5,379 bases of DNA. Origin: Bacteriovoracaceae bacterium. GTDB taxonomy: Bacteria > Bdellovibrionota > Bacteriovoracia > Bacteriovoracales > Bacteriovoracaceae. Under the pieces are notes generated by a model. The model was not told the origin of the DNA, made no database searches, and saw nothing but the letters and a program-made list of their open reading frames with translations. The position numbers were made by a program, and so were the translations under genes. The DNA is taken from the NCBI GenBank assembly GCA_947442115.1, contig CANEVK010000204.1, positions 1 through 5,379 of the forward strand. Direction: 5' to 3'. Positions 1 through 5,379 of the stretch are shown in pieces (within the stretch, counting starts at the first letter, position 1; every line of letters begins with the position of its first letter).

Positions 1-15
1 GGGTAAAATCATTTT

Positions 16-1755
16 ATGAAAAAAATATTTGCGATACTTTTTAGTTTTCAACTCATCCTTTCTCCGGTGGTTTTGGCGCAAGAGTGCAAGCCGGGAGAGG
101 ATTGTTATCAGGTTGCTGGAGACGGTAGTTCTGAAGGGGCTGCTCGTTATACAAACAATATCATGATGACCGGGTCTGGAGTCGTTGGGGCAAATTTGAT
201 TTTTTGTACCCATAGTAAAGGCAACATTGTTCCAACATTTTCTCATTACATTTTTATGGGTGGTGCCCTCGTTTTATTAACATCAGAGATAATTGCAGCA
301 ACCAAAGCGAAGGAAGCCAAAGAGGAATCTCAAAAGCAGATGGAGCGGATGGGGTTAGTGAACTCAAAGCCTGGCGAATATCAAACTCAAGAACAGAAAG
401 ATGCACAGCTTACCCTTTTAGTAGAGGCAAAAAAACAAGAACTAGATAATCGCGATGCACTTGAAGAAAGAATGAATTGGATGACTGCTGTTGAGGTTGT
501 CTATTGGCTTGCATTGGCTGGAGCTGTTGCTGAAATTATAATATATGCCGCAACTCAAGTTAAGCCATATGGAGCAGCGATTGGATATAATGATCAATCT
601 ATTGTTTGTAATACGGGAGCTAATGATAAAATGCTCACTGCTGCCATATCTGCTGCTTATGGATTGGTCCCAGGATTAATTGGAGGAAATGCTGGTGGAG
701 CCGCGATGAAAGGAATTTCTGCCGGTGGATTTAGTTTTATGCTCAATTCATTAACGAGTTCCGTTGGGACAACAATTAAAAATGCTGGAACAACAGCATT
801 AGGGCGCTCTATCACTTTTGGAGTCTTTGCGGCTTTAGCAGAGATTGCTCGAAGTGGTCTAAAGAAAAGCCGAGACCGCGCTAATAAAAATATAACATTA
901 TTTGATAAATCAATCGAGGAGTGGAAAAAAGCCAACACTTCAACGACAGAAATTAAAACAGATTTTGCTGGTGGAGATCTTGATGGTCCAGATTCAAATG
1001 GATCCAATGCCGCCAATATTAAGCAATTACCAAAAGCAGTTAAAGAAAATAAGTGTATGGGCTCAAGTGGCTCATCACTTGATTACTCATCAAAGGCTTG
1101 TTCTAGGCCAATCAAACTGGCAAAAACAAAGTTTGATTTTAAATCGAATTATTTAAACTCTATGGGGGGGAAGGCTTTTGACATGGCGGATGCTATGGCA
1201 AGTGGAAATACTGGTGCTGCTAAAATGCTTGCAGCAGACCTCGCGAGCAATGCTGCTAAAATTAAGGCAGAGGCCAAACTGGCAATGAAGCAGGCCAATG
1301 AGAAACTAAAGGCAACAGGAAAAAAAGAAATTGATTTTGAAAAAGAAATTAAGAATCAACTAGGTGCCATGTCAAAAGCCGCTCAAGAAGCAGCCGCTGC
1401 ATCCGGTATAAAGAATTTGGCATCTGGTTCAGATGATGCTTCAAGTGATGAGAAAAAGAATGAGCCTTCAGCTGTTGGGAAGGTTGACACTGGAGCAAGT
1501 GATGCTGCACCAGCGGCTTCACCAGATTTAACAATCGGATCTTCTGATTTAGCTGCTGAAGAACCGGCCGTTGCGGCTGGAGCAGGTAACCCAGAACAAA
1601 ATCTTTCAGATTTTGAAACTAATGAGCAGGACATTTCGAAAAAGAATGATGTCTCTTTATTCAAGCAACTCTCAAATCGATATATCCTTAACTACACCAA
1701 AATTTTTGAGCGTAAAAAAGAACCTGAAGTGATTCAGGAGCCTCCGAAGAAGTAA
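16..1755 (+). CDS. Exported, membrane-associated protein of unknown function with Ala-rich C-terminal region (579 aa)
   Basis: I do not recognise a named family. Residues 1-21 form a classical Sec signal peptide (MKK, hydrophobic core, likely cleavage after VLA). There is no lipobox, because the first Cys (C24) is preceded by AQE. Further hydrophobic segments lie at about 72-95, 156-182, 210-244 and 265-282. The first two flank a charged, coiled-coil-like stretch (about 97-153), suggesting a membrane hairpin. Mature cysteines are C24, C30, C64, C198, C347 and C362, an even number compatible with periplasmic disulfides. From about 385 to 470 the chain is Ala/Lys-rich and helical. From about 470 to 545 it is acidic, Ala/Ser-rich and probably disordered. 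It ends with a tail holding L548, F549, S553, R555 and Y556, which recurs in the next gene's product. The ATG start is chosen because it gives the signal peptide. Only 15 upstream bases are visible and they hold no clear ribosome binding site. A terminator follows, so this gene is probably not co-transcribed with the next. The role is unknown; a cell-envelope scaffold is only a guess. Confidence 0.88.
   Translation: MKKIFAILFSFQLILSPVVLAQECKPGEDCYQVAGDGSSEGAARYTNNIMMTGSGVVGANLIFCTHSKGNIVPTFSHYIFMGGALVLLTSEIIAATKAKEAKEESQKQMERMGLVNSKPGEYQTQEQKDAQLTLLVEAKKQELDNRDALEERMNWMTAVEVVYWLALAGAVAEIIIYAATQVKPYGAAIGYNDQSIVCNTGANDKMLTAAISAAYGLVPGLIGGNAGGAAMKGISAGGFSFMLNSLTSSVGTTIKNAGTTALGRSITFGVFAALAEIARSGLKKSRDRANKNITLFDKSIEEWKKANTSTTEIKTDFAGGDLDGPDSNGSNAANIKQLPKAVKENKCMGSSGSSLDYSSKACSRPIKLAKTKFDFKSNYLNSMGGKAFDMADAMASGNTGAAKMLAADLASNAAKIKAEAKLAMKQANEKLKATGKKEIDFEKEIKNQLGAMSKAAQEAAAASGIKNLASGSDDASSDEKKNEPSAVGKVDTGASDAAPAASPDLTIGSSDLAAEEPAVAAGAGNPEQNLSDFETNEQDISKKNDVSLFKQLSNRYILNYTKIFERKKEPEVIQEPPKK
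1654..1683 (+). other. C-terminal LF-x3-S-x-RY motif, first copy
   Basis: Residues 547-556 (SLFKQLSNRY) of the first exported protein. The product of the downstream gene has ELFQKISKRY at almost the same distance from its C-terminus: 23 residues follow the Tyr here and 15 follow it there. Five of ten positions are identical (L, F, S, R, Y) and others are similar (L/I, N/K). In both proteins it follows an acidic, disordered-looking stretch. A short amphipathic helix acting as a docking or sorting tag is inference. Confidence 0.55.
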
Positions 1756-1774
1756 TGCCAGAAAAAGTTGTCAC

Positions 1775-1805
1775 AATAGGGGCCCATGATGGGCCCTTAT
1801 TATTT
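1775..1805 (+). terminator. Rho-independent terminator after the first exported-protein gene
   Basis: An 11-bp stem (1775-1785 with 1791-1801, one G-U pair, core GGGCCC) closes a 5-nt loop (ATGAT) and runs into a U-rich stretch (TTATTATTT). It begins 20 nt after the stop codon at 1753-1755. It should insulate the upstream gene from the FliA-type promoter that follows about 70 nt later. Confidence 0.85.
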
Positions 1806-1876
1806 CTATCCATCTGAAATCTATGGACATCTTGAGTTCAGGTTAGGTTTGTGGCAAGCGTGGAGCTACCATAAGA

Positions 1877-1904
1877 TCAAGATTTCTCGAGATTAAGCCG
1901 ATAA
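1877..1904 (+). promoter_or_regulatory. Sigma-28 (FliA)-type promoter
   Basis: TCAAG at 1877-1881 is followed, after exactly 15 nt, by GCCGATAA at 1897-1904. The -10 element matches the FliA consensus (GCCGATAA) at all eight positions. TCAAG is the -35 form familiar from Pseudomonas and Vibrio flagellar late promoters, and the spacer length is canonical. Predicted transcription would begin near 1911-1914, leaving a leader of about 22-25 nt before the ATG at 1936. The spacer contains an 8-bp palindrome, TCTCGAGA (1885-1892), which could be chance. This promoter would drive the second exported-protein gene, the thioesterase gene and the lipoprotein gene. Confidence 0.8.
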
Positions 1905-1926
1905 GAAGAGTAGACTTTTATTGAGT

Positions 1927-1933
1927 GAGAGGA
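1927..1933 (+). promoter_or_regulatory. Ribosome binding site deciding the ATG start at 1936
   Basis: GAGAGGA lies 2-3 nt before ATG 1936. The spacing is shorter than usual, but it is the only purine-rich anti-16S match nearby. An in-frame TTG at 1921 would give five extra residues (MSERI). It would leave only about 10 nt of leader from the predicted FliA start site and put charged residues ahead of an already complete signal peptide. ATG 1936 is therefore preferred. Confidence 0.6.
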
Positions 1934-1935
1934 TT

Positions 1936-3534
1936 ATGAAAAAAATTCTGGAAAGACTTGTCTTGTTGGGGACTCTTTTACATGCCCTTTATTTGCTTCC
2001 TTCGGTTCAAGCGAATGCAACTCAGACTGCGAGTGCTCCGACGTGTGCGGACCTAAGAGAGAGTAGAGGAGATAAAAAAGCCAATCCCGATCTCATCACA
2101 TGCGAACAGTTAACAGTGGTGAGTGCCCTTAATCAAAAAGATTATGGAAGTGTTGATCCTTCAAAAAGAACAATGGATGGAAAAGTTACCTGCGTCTCTA
2201 AGGGAGGTTACACCCTTGATTATAATTACTGCGTAAAGATGAAAGCGAGTTATGATGCCATCTTGATGTTTGAGCAAGGAATGTTTGCCCAGCAGAAAAT
2301 TCGTGTGACTGAAAATAATAAAAAGCAAGAAGCCGAGGTGGCCAAAGCTCAAGCTGATGGAAATCTGCAAAATGCTGCTCTGAAAGCAACTAAAGAGCGA
2401 GCGCAGCAAAACTCAGCGATGCTCCAGGAGCAATTTTGGACTTATAACAGTCTTGTGGGAACCTATTCTAGCTTCCTTTTGGCCTGGCCTTCTAAAGGGC
2501 AAAAGAAATTTAAGGCGCTTTGTACGGGGGCGAGTGAGGAAAAAAAGGAAGATAAAACAGAAAAAGGCGCAAATAATTCTAATCCTACAATAAAGAAAGA
2601 AAAAAAGTCTGAAGTCGTGAGTAAAATTTATACCGATCAATTACAGGCGCTTGGTGTGCAAGATGCAGCAACAAAGCAAGTTGATGACTGCGTGAGGATG
2701 GTTTCAAGTGTGAAGGGCTCTTTATACAGCAACGACGACGCCCGTACACAATTTTGGATGCTCAACGCTCAGTTGCTTCAAAAAGCTGCTGAGGCCAAAA
2801 GACTTGCGGGTATAAATGATACTGTGGCCGATAAGCTAGAGAATGCCCCACAAATGGATGATGAAGAAACGATCGCTTTAGATCCATGTGTGGTGGATCC
2901 ATCAAGAGCTGAATGTAGAACTCCTGGTCCAAGAAAACCGACCACTCCGAATATCGCTGGTGGCTCTATGGATTTTGGATCTATGGGGGGCTCACAGGCC
3001 TTTGATTTTGGTCCTGGTGCTACTGCAGATCTTGCTGATGCTGTTACGGGGCCAACTGGATCAGCCTCAGAAACAGTGGCAAGTGTGGCGTCTCCTTTTG
3101 AGAAAGAGGCCAAAGAGGCGACTGGTATTTTAAATCCTTCTTCTGCAGCTCAAGTCTCGGCAGGCTCACAGAATTCACCTGCGGGTGGTGGTGGAGGCGG
3201 AGGAGGCGGAGGTGGCGGTGGTGGAGGCCTAGATGATGATCTTCAAGGGGTCGATCAAGAAGGAAATAAAGAACCAGAAATAACATCGACAAAAGTTTCA
3301 ACAAAGTCAGCAGGTGGTGGAGGCGGCAGTTTCCAAGCAGTTAAAAAAATGAGTGAAGATAAAGATCCTTATGCAAACATATTTGGTGCTAAAGATGCTG
3401 CCGGTGGAATAGAGGAAGATCGCTCAATCGCGAGTGATATTGATGGAGCGGCCTCTGAATTATTTCAGAAAATTTCTAAGCGCTATGGGCAGGCCCAACA
3501 AGATAAAAGAATTGAAGGCCAGAAGTTAGAATAA
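1936..3534 (+). CDS. Exported Cys- and Gly-rich coiled-coil protein of unknown function (532 aa)
   Basis: No named family is recognised. Residues 1-26 are a Sec signal peptide (MKK..., hydrophobic core, cleavage probably after VQA). Mature cysteines are C37, C56, C86, C99, C196, C252, C318 and C327, eight in all, consistent with four disulfides in the periplasm or outside the cell. Residues about 105-170 and 268-302 are strongly helical, Lys/Glu/Gln/Ala-rich and coiled-coil-like. Residues 197-230 are a highly charged Lys/Glu linker. From about 330 the chain is low complexity: a Gly/Ser/Asp/Phe patch (341-358), then 15 consecutive glycines (417-431), then a second run of five (460-464). The C-terminus carries L509, F510, S514, R516 and Y517, the same tail as the upstream exported protein. 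No membrane segment follows the signal peptide. It is the first gene behind a FliA-type promoter, and the thioesterase gene starts 5 nt after its stop. A secreted, surface or envelope structural protein tied to motility or attack-phase expression is inference. Confidence 0.88.
   Translation: MKKILERLVLLGTLLHALYLLPSVQANATQTASAPTCADLRESRGDKKANPDLITCEQLTVVSALNQKDYGSVDPSKRTMDGKVTCVSKGGYTLDYNYCVKMKASYDAILMFEQGMFAQQKIRVTENNKKQEAEVAKAQADGNLQNAALKATKERAQQNSAMLQEQFWTYNSLVGTYSSFLLAWPSKGQKKFKALCTGASEEKKEDKTEKGANNSNPTIKKEKKSEVVSKIYTDQLQALGVQDAATKQVDDCVRMVSSVKGSLYSNDDARTQFWMLNAQLLQKAAEAKRLAGINDTVADKLENAPQMDDEETIALDPCVVDPSRAECRTPGPRKPTTPNIAGGSMDFGSMGGSQAFDFGPGATADLADAVTGPTGSASETVASVASPFEKEAKEATGILNPSSAAQVSAGSQNSPAGGGGGGGGGGGGGGGLDDDLQGVDQEGNKEPEITSTKVSTKSAGGGGGSFQAVKKMSEDKDPYANIFGAKDAAGGIEEDRSIASDIDGAASELFQKISKRYGQAQQDKRIEGQKLE
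3184..3228 (+). repeat. Poly-glycine tract of 15 GGN codons
   Basis: Fifteen uninterrupted Gly codons mix GGT, GGA and GGC and never use GGG, so the run is not a pure microsatellite. Every codon still contributes a GG doublet, making the sense strand a dense array of GG pairs. It encodes residues 417-431 of the second exported protein, a flexible linker between the Ala/Ser-rich region and the C-terminal module. A shorter Gly5 run follows at 3313-3327. Confidence 0.95.
3457..3486 (+). other. C-terminal LF-x3-S-x-RY motif, second copy
   Basis: Residues 508-517 (ELFQKISKRY) of the second exported protein, 15 residues from its end. It matches the tail of the first exported protein at L, F, S, R and Y, with the same internal spacing. 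An acidic stretch rich in Asp, Glu, Ala and Gly precedes it (about 486-506). Confidence 0.55.
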
Positions 3535-3539
3535 ACCAA

Positions 3540-3968
3540 ATGAATCCAAATAAAATTTTTGATTACCATGTCTTGATCAAGGAGTCCCATCTGGACTCCT
3601 TTGGTCATATGAACAATACAGCTTATCTACAAATCTATGAAGAGGCCCGTTGGGATTTTATCACGAAGCATGGATTTGGTCTGGATGTGATACTAAAAGA
3701 AAATGCCGGGCCAGTGATTCTTGATCTTCAAGTGAGATTTAAAAGAGAGATTAAAAATAGAGAAAGTATCCTCATTCAATCTCAATCAAAAGAGATGGTG
3801 AGTTCAAAAATCATGATCCTCGAGCAAAAGATGATCAACTCTGATGGTAAAGTTGCCTCAGAGGCGCTTTTTAAAGTGGGATTTTTTGATATGAAAGAGA
3901 GAAAATTAATTGAGGCGCCAGCAGAGTGGTTGAAGGCCGTTGGAATAGCTATGAAAAATGGGAAGTAA
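3540..3968 (+). CDS. Hot-dog-fold acyl-CoA thioesterase (4HBT/YbgC-like)
   Basis: A 142-aa protein, the usual length for a single-domain 4-hydroxybenzoyl-CoA-thioesterase-type hot-dog enzyme, predicted to be cytoplasmic. The signature is clear near the N-terminus: H17, D19, G22, H23, N25, N26, Y29, then E35, A36, R37. D19 corresponds to the catalytic Asp of the Pseudomonas 4-hydroxybenzoyl-CoA thioesterase type. Residues about 57-115 fit the remaining beta strands (VILDLQVRFKREI and following). The family hydrolyses acyl-CoA or acyl-ACP thioesters; the substrate here cannot be read from sequence. The ATG lies 5 nt after the upstream stop without a convincing ribosome binding site, so translational coupling is likely. 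The last 11 nt overlap the next gene. A perfect 9-bp inverted repeat (3579-3601) lies within the codons just before and at the catalytic Asp. Housekeeping lipid metabolism is an alternative to any link with its exported neighbours. Confidence 0.9.
   Translation: MNPNKIFDYHVLIKESHLDSFGHMNNTAYLQIYEEARWDFITKHGFGLDVILKENAGPVILDLQVRFKREIKNRESILIQSQSKEMVSSKIMILEQKMINSDGKVASEALFKVGFFDMKERKLIEAPAEWLKAVGIAMKNGK
3579..3601 (+). promoter_or_regulatory. Perfect 9-bp hairpin inside the start of the thioesterase gene
   Basis: AAGGAGTCC (3579-3587) pairs with GGACTCCTT (3593-3601) around a 5-nt loop, about 40 nt after the thioesterase start codon. The right arm is followed by only a short T run (CTTTGG), so this is at best a weak terminator. 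Attenuation, RNA processing or chance are all possible. Confidence 0.35.
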
Positions 3969-4782
3969 AGTTTTCTTTTTTTTCATTATTTTTATTTTCA
4001 GTTGTGCAGTAAAACCAAAACATCAACATCCCTGCACTTTCCCTTACATTGAGTATAGTGAAGACGATTTAAAAAAGAGAGAGGCGTGGCTATCAACTTC
4101 ATTTTCCACAATACAAGATCATGATCCTCAAAAATTCAAATACATCATCCATAAGATTGATGCTGCTCATCGATTGGAGAAAAATATTCCAGAGGATTCT
4201 TGGACAATTAAAATACTAAAAGATCCTGAAATCCTCAAAGAATCAATTTTTATAAGTGCATCTGTTATATCAGAAGAACATTTGGTAACAGCCTTTACTC
4301 CTGGATCTAGGATCGGTTTTATTTTATCTCAGAGCTGTGACCTCATTGGACCTTCATACTATAAAGATATGTTCAGCATAAGACCTCGGTCTCCGCAACA
4401 GGCACGTGAGCATTGGCAAATGTTACATGAAAGATTTTCAAAAATATTAACTCCTCATGATTTAGTTACAAAATATAAAGGGTCTGAATATTTTAATGAG
4501 GTTACTATGATTGGCACTCATCCATCTCGGCCAAAAGAAAAATTAAAAATTGAAGCCTTAGTGGTCGAGTGTTTAAAAACGAAGGTTAATCTGCATCAAG
4601 GTACTGCGATGATTTGGTCAGGCCGGGATGAGGATCTGGTAAATTGTCTAGATGGTTATAGTCATACAAAACAAGTTCTTCCATTTCTGAAAAATCTTTC
4701 TAAGAATTATCCTGTGCTTTTAAAATCCACTTTAGATAATCATCAATTTGATTTATTTGATAATCCTAAAAGGGACGAGTAA
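3958..4782 (+). CDS. Putative lipoprotein of unknown function (274 aa)
   Basis: I do not recognise the family. The N-terminus is MGSK followed by a short, very Phe/Ile-rich core (residues 5-14) and a lipobox-like I13-F14-S15-C16. C16 would be the lipidated residue, although Phe at -2 is unusual. The remainder looks like a soluble globular alpha/beta protein with no further membrane segment. Mature cysteines are C16, C26, C127, C205 and C230, so four are left for two possible disulfides after lipidation. The start is tightly bounded, since an in-frame TGA lies at 3952-3954 and ATG 3958 is the only start upstream of the lipobox. The ribosome binding site is weak. The gene overlaps the thioesterase gene by 11 nt, implying coupled translation and a shared transcript with the FliA-type promoter. 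A run of eight T (3976-3983) codes for part of the signal core. The stop codon is only 5 nt from the convergent carboxypeptidase gene. An envelope location is inferred from the lipobox. Confidence 0.85.
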   Translation: MGSKVFFFFIIFIFSCAVKPKHQHPCTFPYIEYSEDDLKKREAWLSTSFSTIQDHDPQKFKYIIHKIDAAHRLEKNIPEDSWTIKILKDPEILKESIFISASVISEEHLVTAFTPGSRIGFILSQSCDLIGPSYYKDMFSIRPRSPQQAREHWQMLHERFSKILTPHDLVTKYKGSEYFNEVTMIGTHPSRPKEKLKIEALVVECLKTKVNLHQGTAMIWSGRDEDLVNCLDGYSHTKQVLPFLKNLSKNYPVLLKSTLDNHQFDLFDNPKRDE

Positions 4783-4789
4783 TCGTCTC
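4768..4789 (-). terminator. Possible intrinsic terminator of the convergent carboxypeptidase gene
   Basis: Read on the minus strand, GAGACGA (4789-4783) pairs with TCGTCCC (4778-4772) around a 4-nt loop, with one G-U pair. TTTT (4771-4768) follows directly. The stem includes the last two bases of the carboxypeptidase stop codon and the structure sits in the last codons of the opposing lipoprotein gene. No T tract follows on the plus strand, so I assign it to minus-strand transcription only. The stem and U tract are short. Confidence 0.45.
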
Positions 4790-5379
4790 AAGGTAAATCA
4801 AACCTCATAATATATCGCTCAAAAATTTCTGAGGCATTTTCCAGAATAACATCTTTTAATTCCATCTCACTGCTTTCAACATGCTTTCTAAAAAGAGAAA
4901 AGGTAAAGACATCCACCACACGCCGTGAGATCGGGTAATAACTTAAGTGCCATCGCTCTGGAGCGACTCCACCCTGATCTGTTTTATAGGGCCTAAAAAA
5001 TCCGAAAGCATCCTCCTGAGACATCCTCTGATCAAGCCATTCATGCAGCAGTGCTGCTGGGCCACTTCCAATGCACTCAGAAGGAACGAGCTTTACTTGT
5101 TCTGGTGTTTGAGTTCTAGCATCAAACACATCAATATCTGAACCCCAGTGGTGACGAGAGCAGCCTGGAATGGCAGACCATCTTAAGATCGCAAAGAGAA
5201 TTTCCCGAGGGGAGAGTTTAGAGTAATCCAGCACCCGCTCCTCATCATCTAAGAGTGGACGCTCGCCCCGGGCCTTGGCATTCCAAATTGAGAGCTGTCG
5301 CTCATAATCTCGAAAGGCGCTAATAATCTGCAGATCAAATCCAGCTTCCTTGGCAGCTTTCTGAAGCTTCAAGAAGTCA
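4788..5379 (-). CDS. VanY/M15-family D-alanyl-D-alanine carboxypeptidase, 5' end outside the window
   Basis: A zinc metallopeptidase that would trim the terminal D-Ala from peptidoglycan stem peptides. About 197 residues are visible. Numbering from the TTG-coded Leu at 5372-5370 as residue 1, an S18-x2-R21-x4-Q26 region (ISAFRDYERQ) matches the VanY substrate-side motif. S72-R73-H74-H75-W76-G77-S78-D79-I80-D81 matches SxHxxGxxxD, with zinc ligands H74 and D81. P138-E139-R140-W141-H142 supplies the catalytic Glu and third zinc ligand (ExxH). All catalytic residues are present. The frame stays open upstream of that TTG to the window edge (Asp-Phe precede it). The family normally has more residues before SxxxR, so the true start and any signal peptide lie beyond 5379. 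It is convergent with the lipoprotein gene, with 5 nt between stop codons. It may act in cell-wall recycling or, in a predator, on prey wall; the second idea is inference. Confidence 0.9.
   Translation of the reverse strand, partial: DFLKLQKAAKEAGFDLQIISAFRDYERQLSIWNAKARGERPLLDDEERVLDYSKLSPREILFAILRWSAIPGCSRHHWGSDIDVFDARTQTPEQVKLVPSECIGSGPAALLHEWLDQRMSQEDAFGFFRPYKTDQGGVAPERWHLSYYPISRRVVDVFTFSLFRKHVESSEMELKDVILENASEIFERYIMRFDLP

Noticed and set aside
657..1016. A 119-codon open frame on the minus strand inside the first gene
   Set aside because: It is antisense to a well-supported exported protein, and its translation shows no domain or signal. It is a composition shadow.
1849..1877. Sigma-70-like promoter (TTGTGG, 17 nt, TAAGAT)
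   Set aside because: Only about three of six -35 positions match and the -10 is imperfect. The overlapping FliA match is far stronger.
1885..1892. Palindrome TCTCGAGA in the FliA promoter spacer as an operator
   Set aside because: Eight bases with no second copy nearby is too short to claim a regulator site.
1921..1935. TTG start adding five residues to the second exported protein
   Set aside because: It would leave only about 10 nt of leader from the predicted start site and put extra charged residues before a complete signal peptide. ATG 1936 fits better.
2827..2834. A second exact GCCGATAA inside the second exported-protein gene
   Set aside because: No TCAAG or TAAA lies 15 nt upstream; a TAAA at 2812-2815 is only 11 nt away. 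The site is deep in coding sequence, so it looks like codon chance (VADK).
2881..2899. Inverted repeat GATCCA/TGGATC in the second exported-protein gene
   Set aside because: It has only a 6-bp stem with a 7-nt loop and no T tract, and it arises from the repeated Asp-Pro codons. No regulatory role is supported.
2778..3113. A 111-codon open frame on the minus strand inside the second gene
   Set aside because: It is fully antisense to a supported gene, with Ser/Ala/Pro-rich translation typical of reading the complement of Gly/Ser/Ala codons.
5370..5372. TTG at 5372 as the start of the carboxypeptidase
   Set aside because: The frame is open to the window edge, no ribosome binding site is visible, and the family normally has more sequence before its SxxxR motif. 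The codon is most likely an internal Leu.

Overview
This AT-rich window (roughly 40% GC by eye) carries five protein genes and no RNA genes, CRISPR arrays or insertion sequences. The features suggest a Gram-negative, motile bacterium: Sec signal peptides, a lipoprotein signal, a VanY-type peptidoglycan carboxypeptidase and a sigma-28 (FliA)-type promoter. My best guess is the Bdellovibrionota (Bacteriovorax/Peredibacter-like predators). This rests on overall style (secreted low-complexity proteins, low GC, FliA promoter) and not on a diagnostic marker, so it is only moderately supported.

Layout. (1) 16-1755 (+): a large exported, partly membrane-embedded protein of unknown function, followed by a good intrinsic terminator (1775-1805). 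(2) 1877-1904: a near-perfect FliA promoter (TCAAG, 15-nt spacer, GCCGATAA), about 30 nt upstream of the next start codon. (3) 1936-3534 (+): a second exported protein of unknown function, rich in Cys pairs, coiled coil and glycine, with a run of 15 glycines. (4) 3540-3968 (+): a hot-dog-fold acyl-CoA thioesterase, 5 nt downstream. (5) 3958-4782 (+): an unrecognised putative lipoprotein that overlaps the thioesterase gene by 11 nt. (6) 4788-5379 (-): a convergent VanY/M15-type D,D-carboxypeptidase whose 5' end lies outside the window. A stem-loop at its 3' end may terminate it.

How the genes may work together. Genes 3 to 5 look like one transcript driven by the FliA promoter, so a secreted protein, a thioesterase and a lipoprotein would be made together with flagellar late genes. 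In Bdellovibrio-like predators that would mean the free-swimming attack phase. The two large exported proteins are not obviously alike at the N-terminus. Their C-terminal halves, however, share an ordered set of short motifs: a Cys pair with a nearby Pro, then SMGG-x(1,2)-AFD, then ADA...TG.A, a disordered linker, and a final LF-x3-S-x-RY tail. I read them as tandem members of one secreted-protein family with a shared C-terminal module. This is the most interesting observation here and I know of no named system that matches it.

The only intergenic stretch of any size is 1756-1935, which holds the terminator and promoter. No gene-free stretch exceeds 300 bases.
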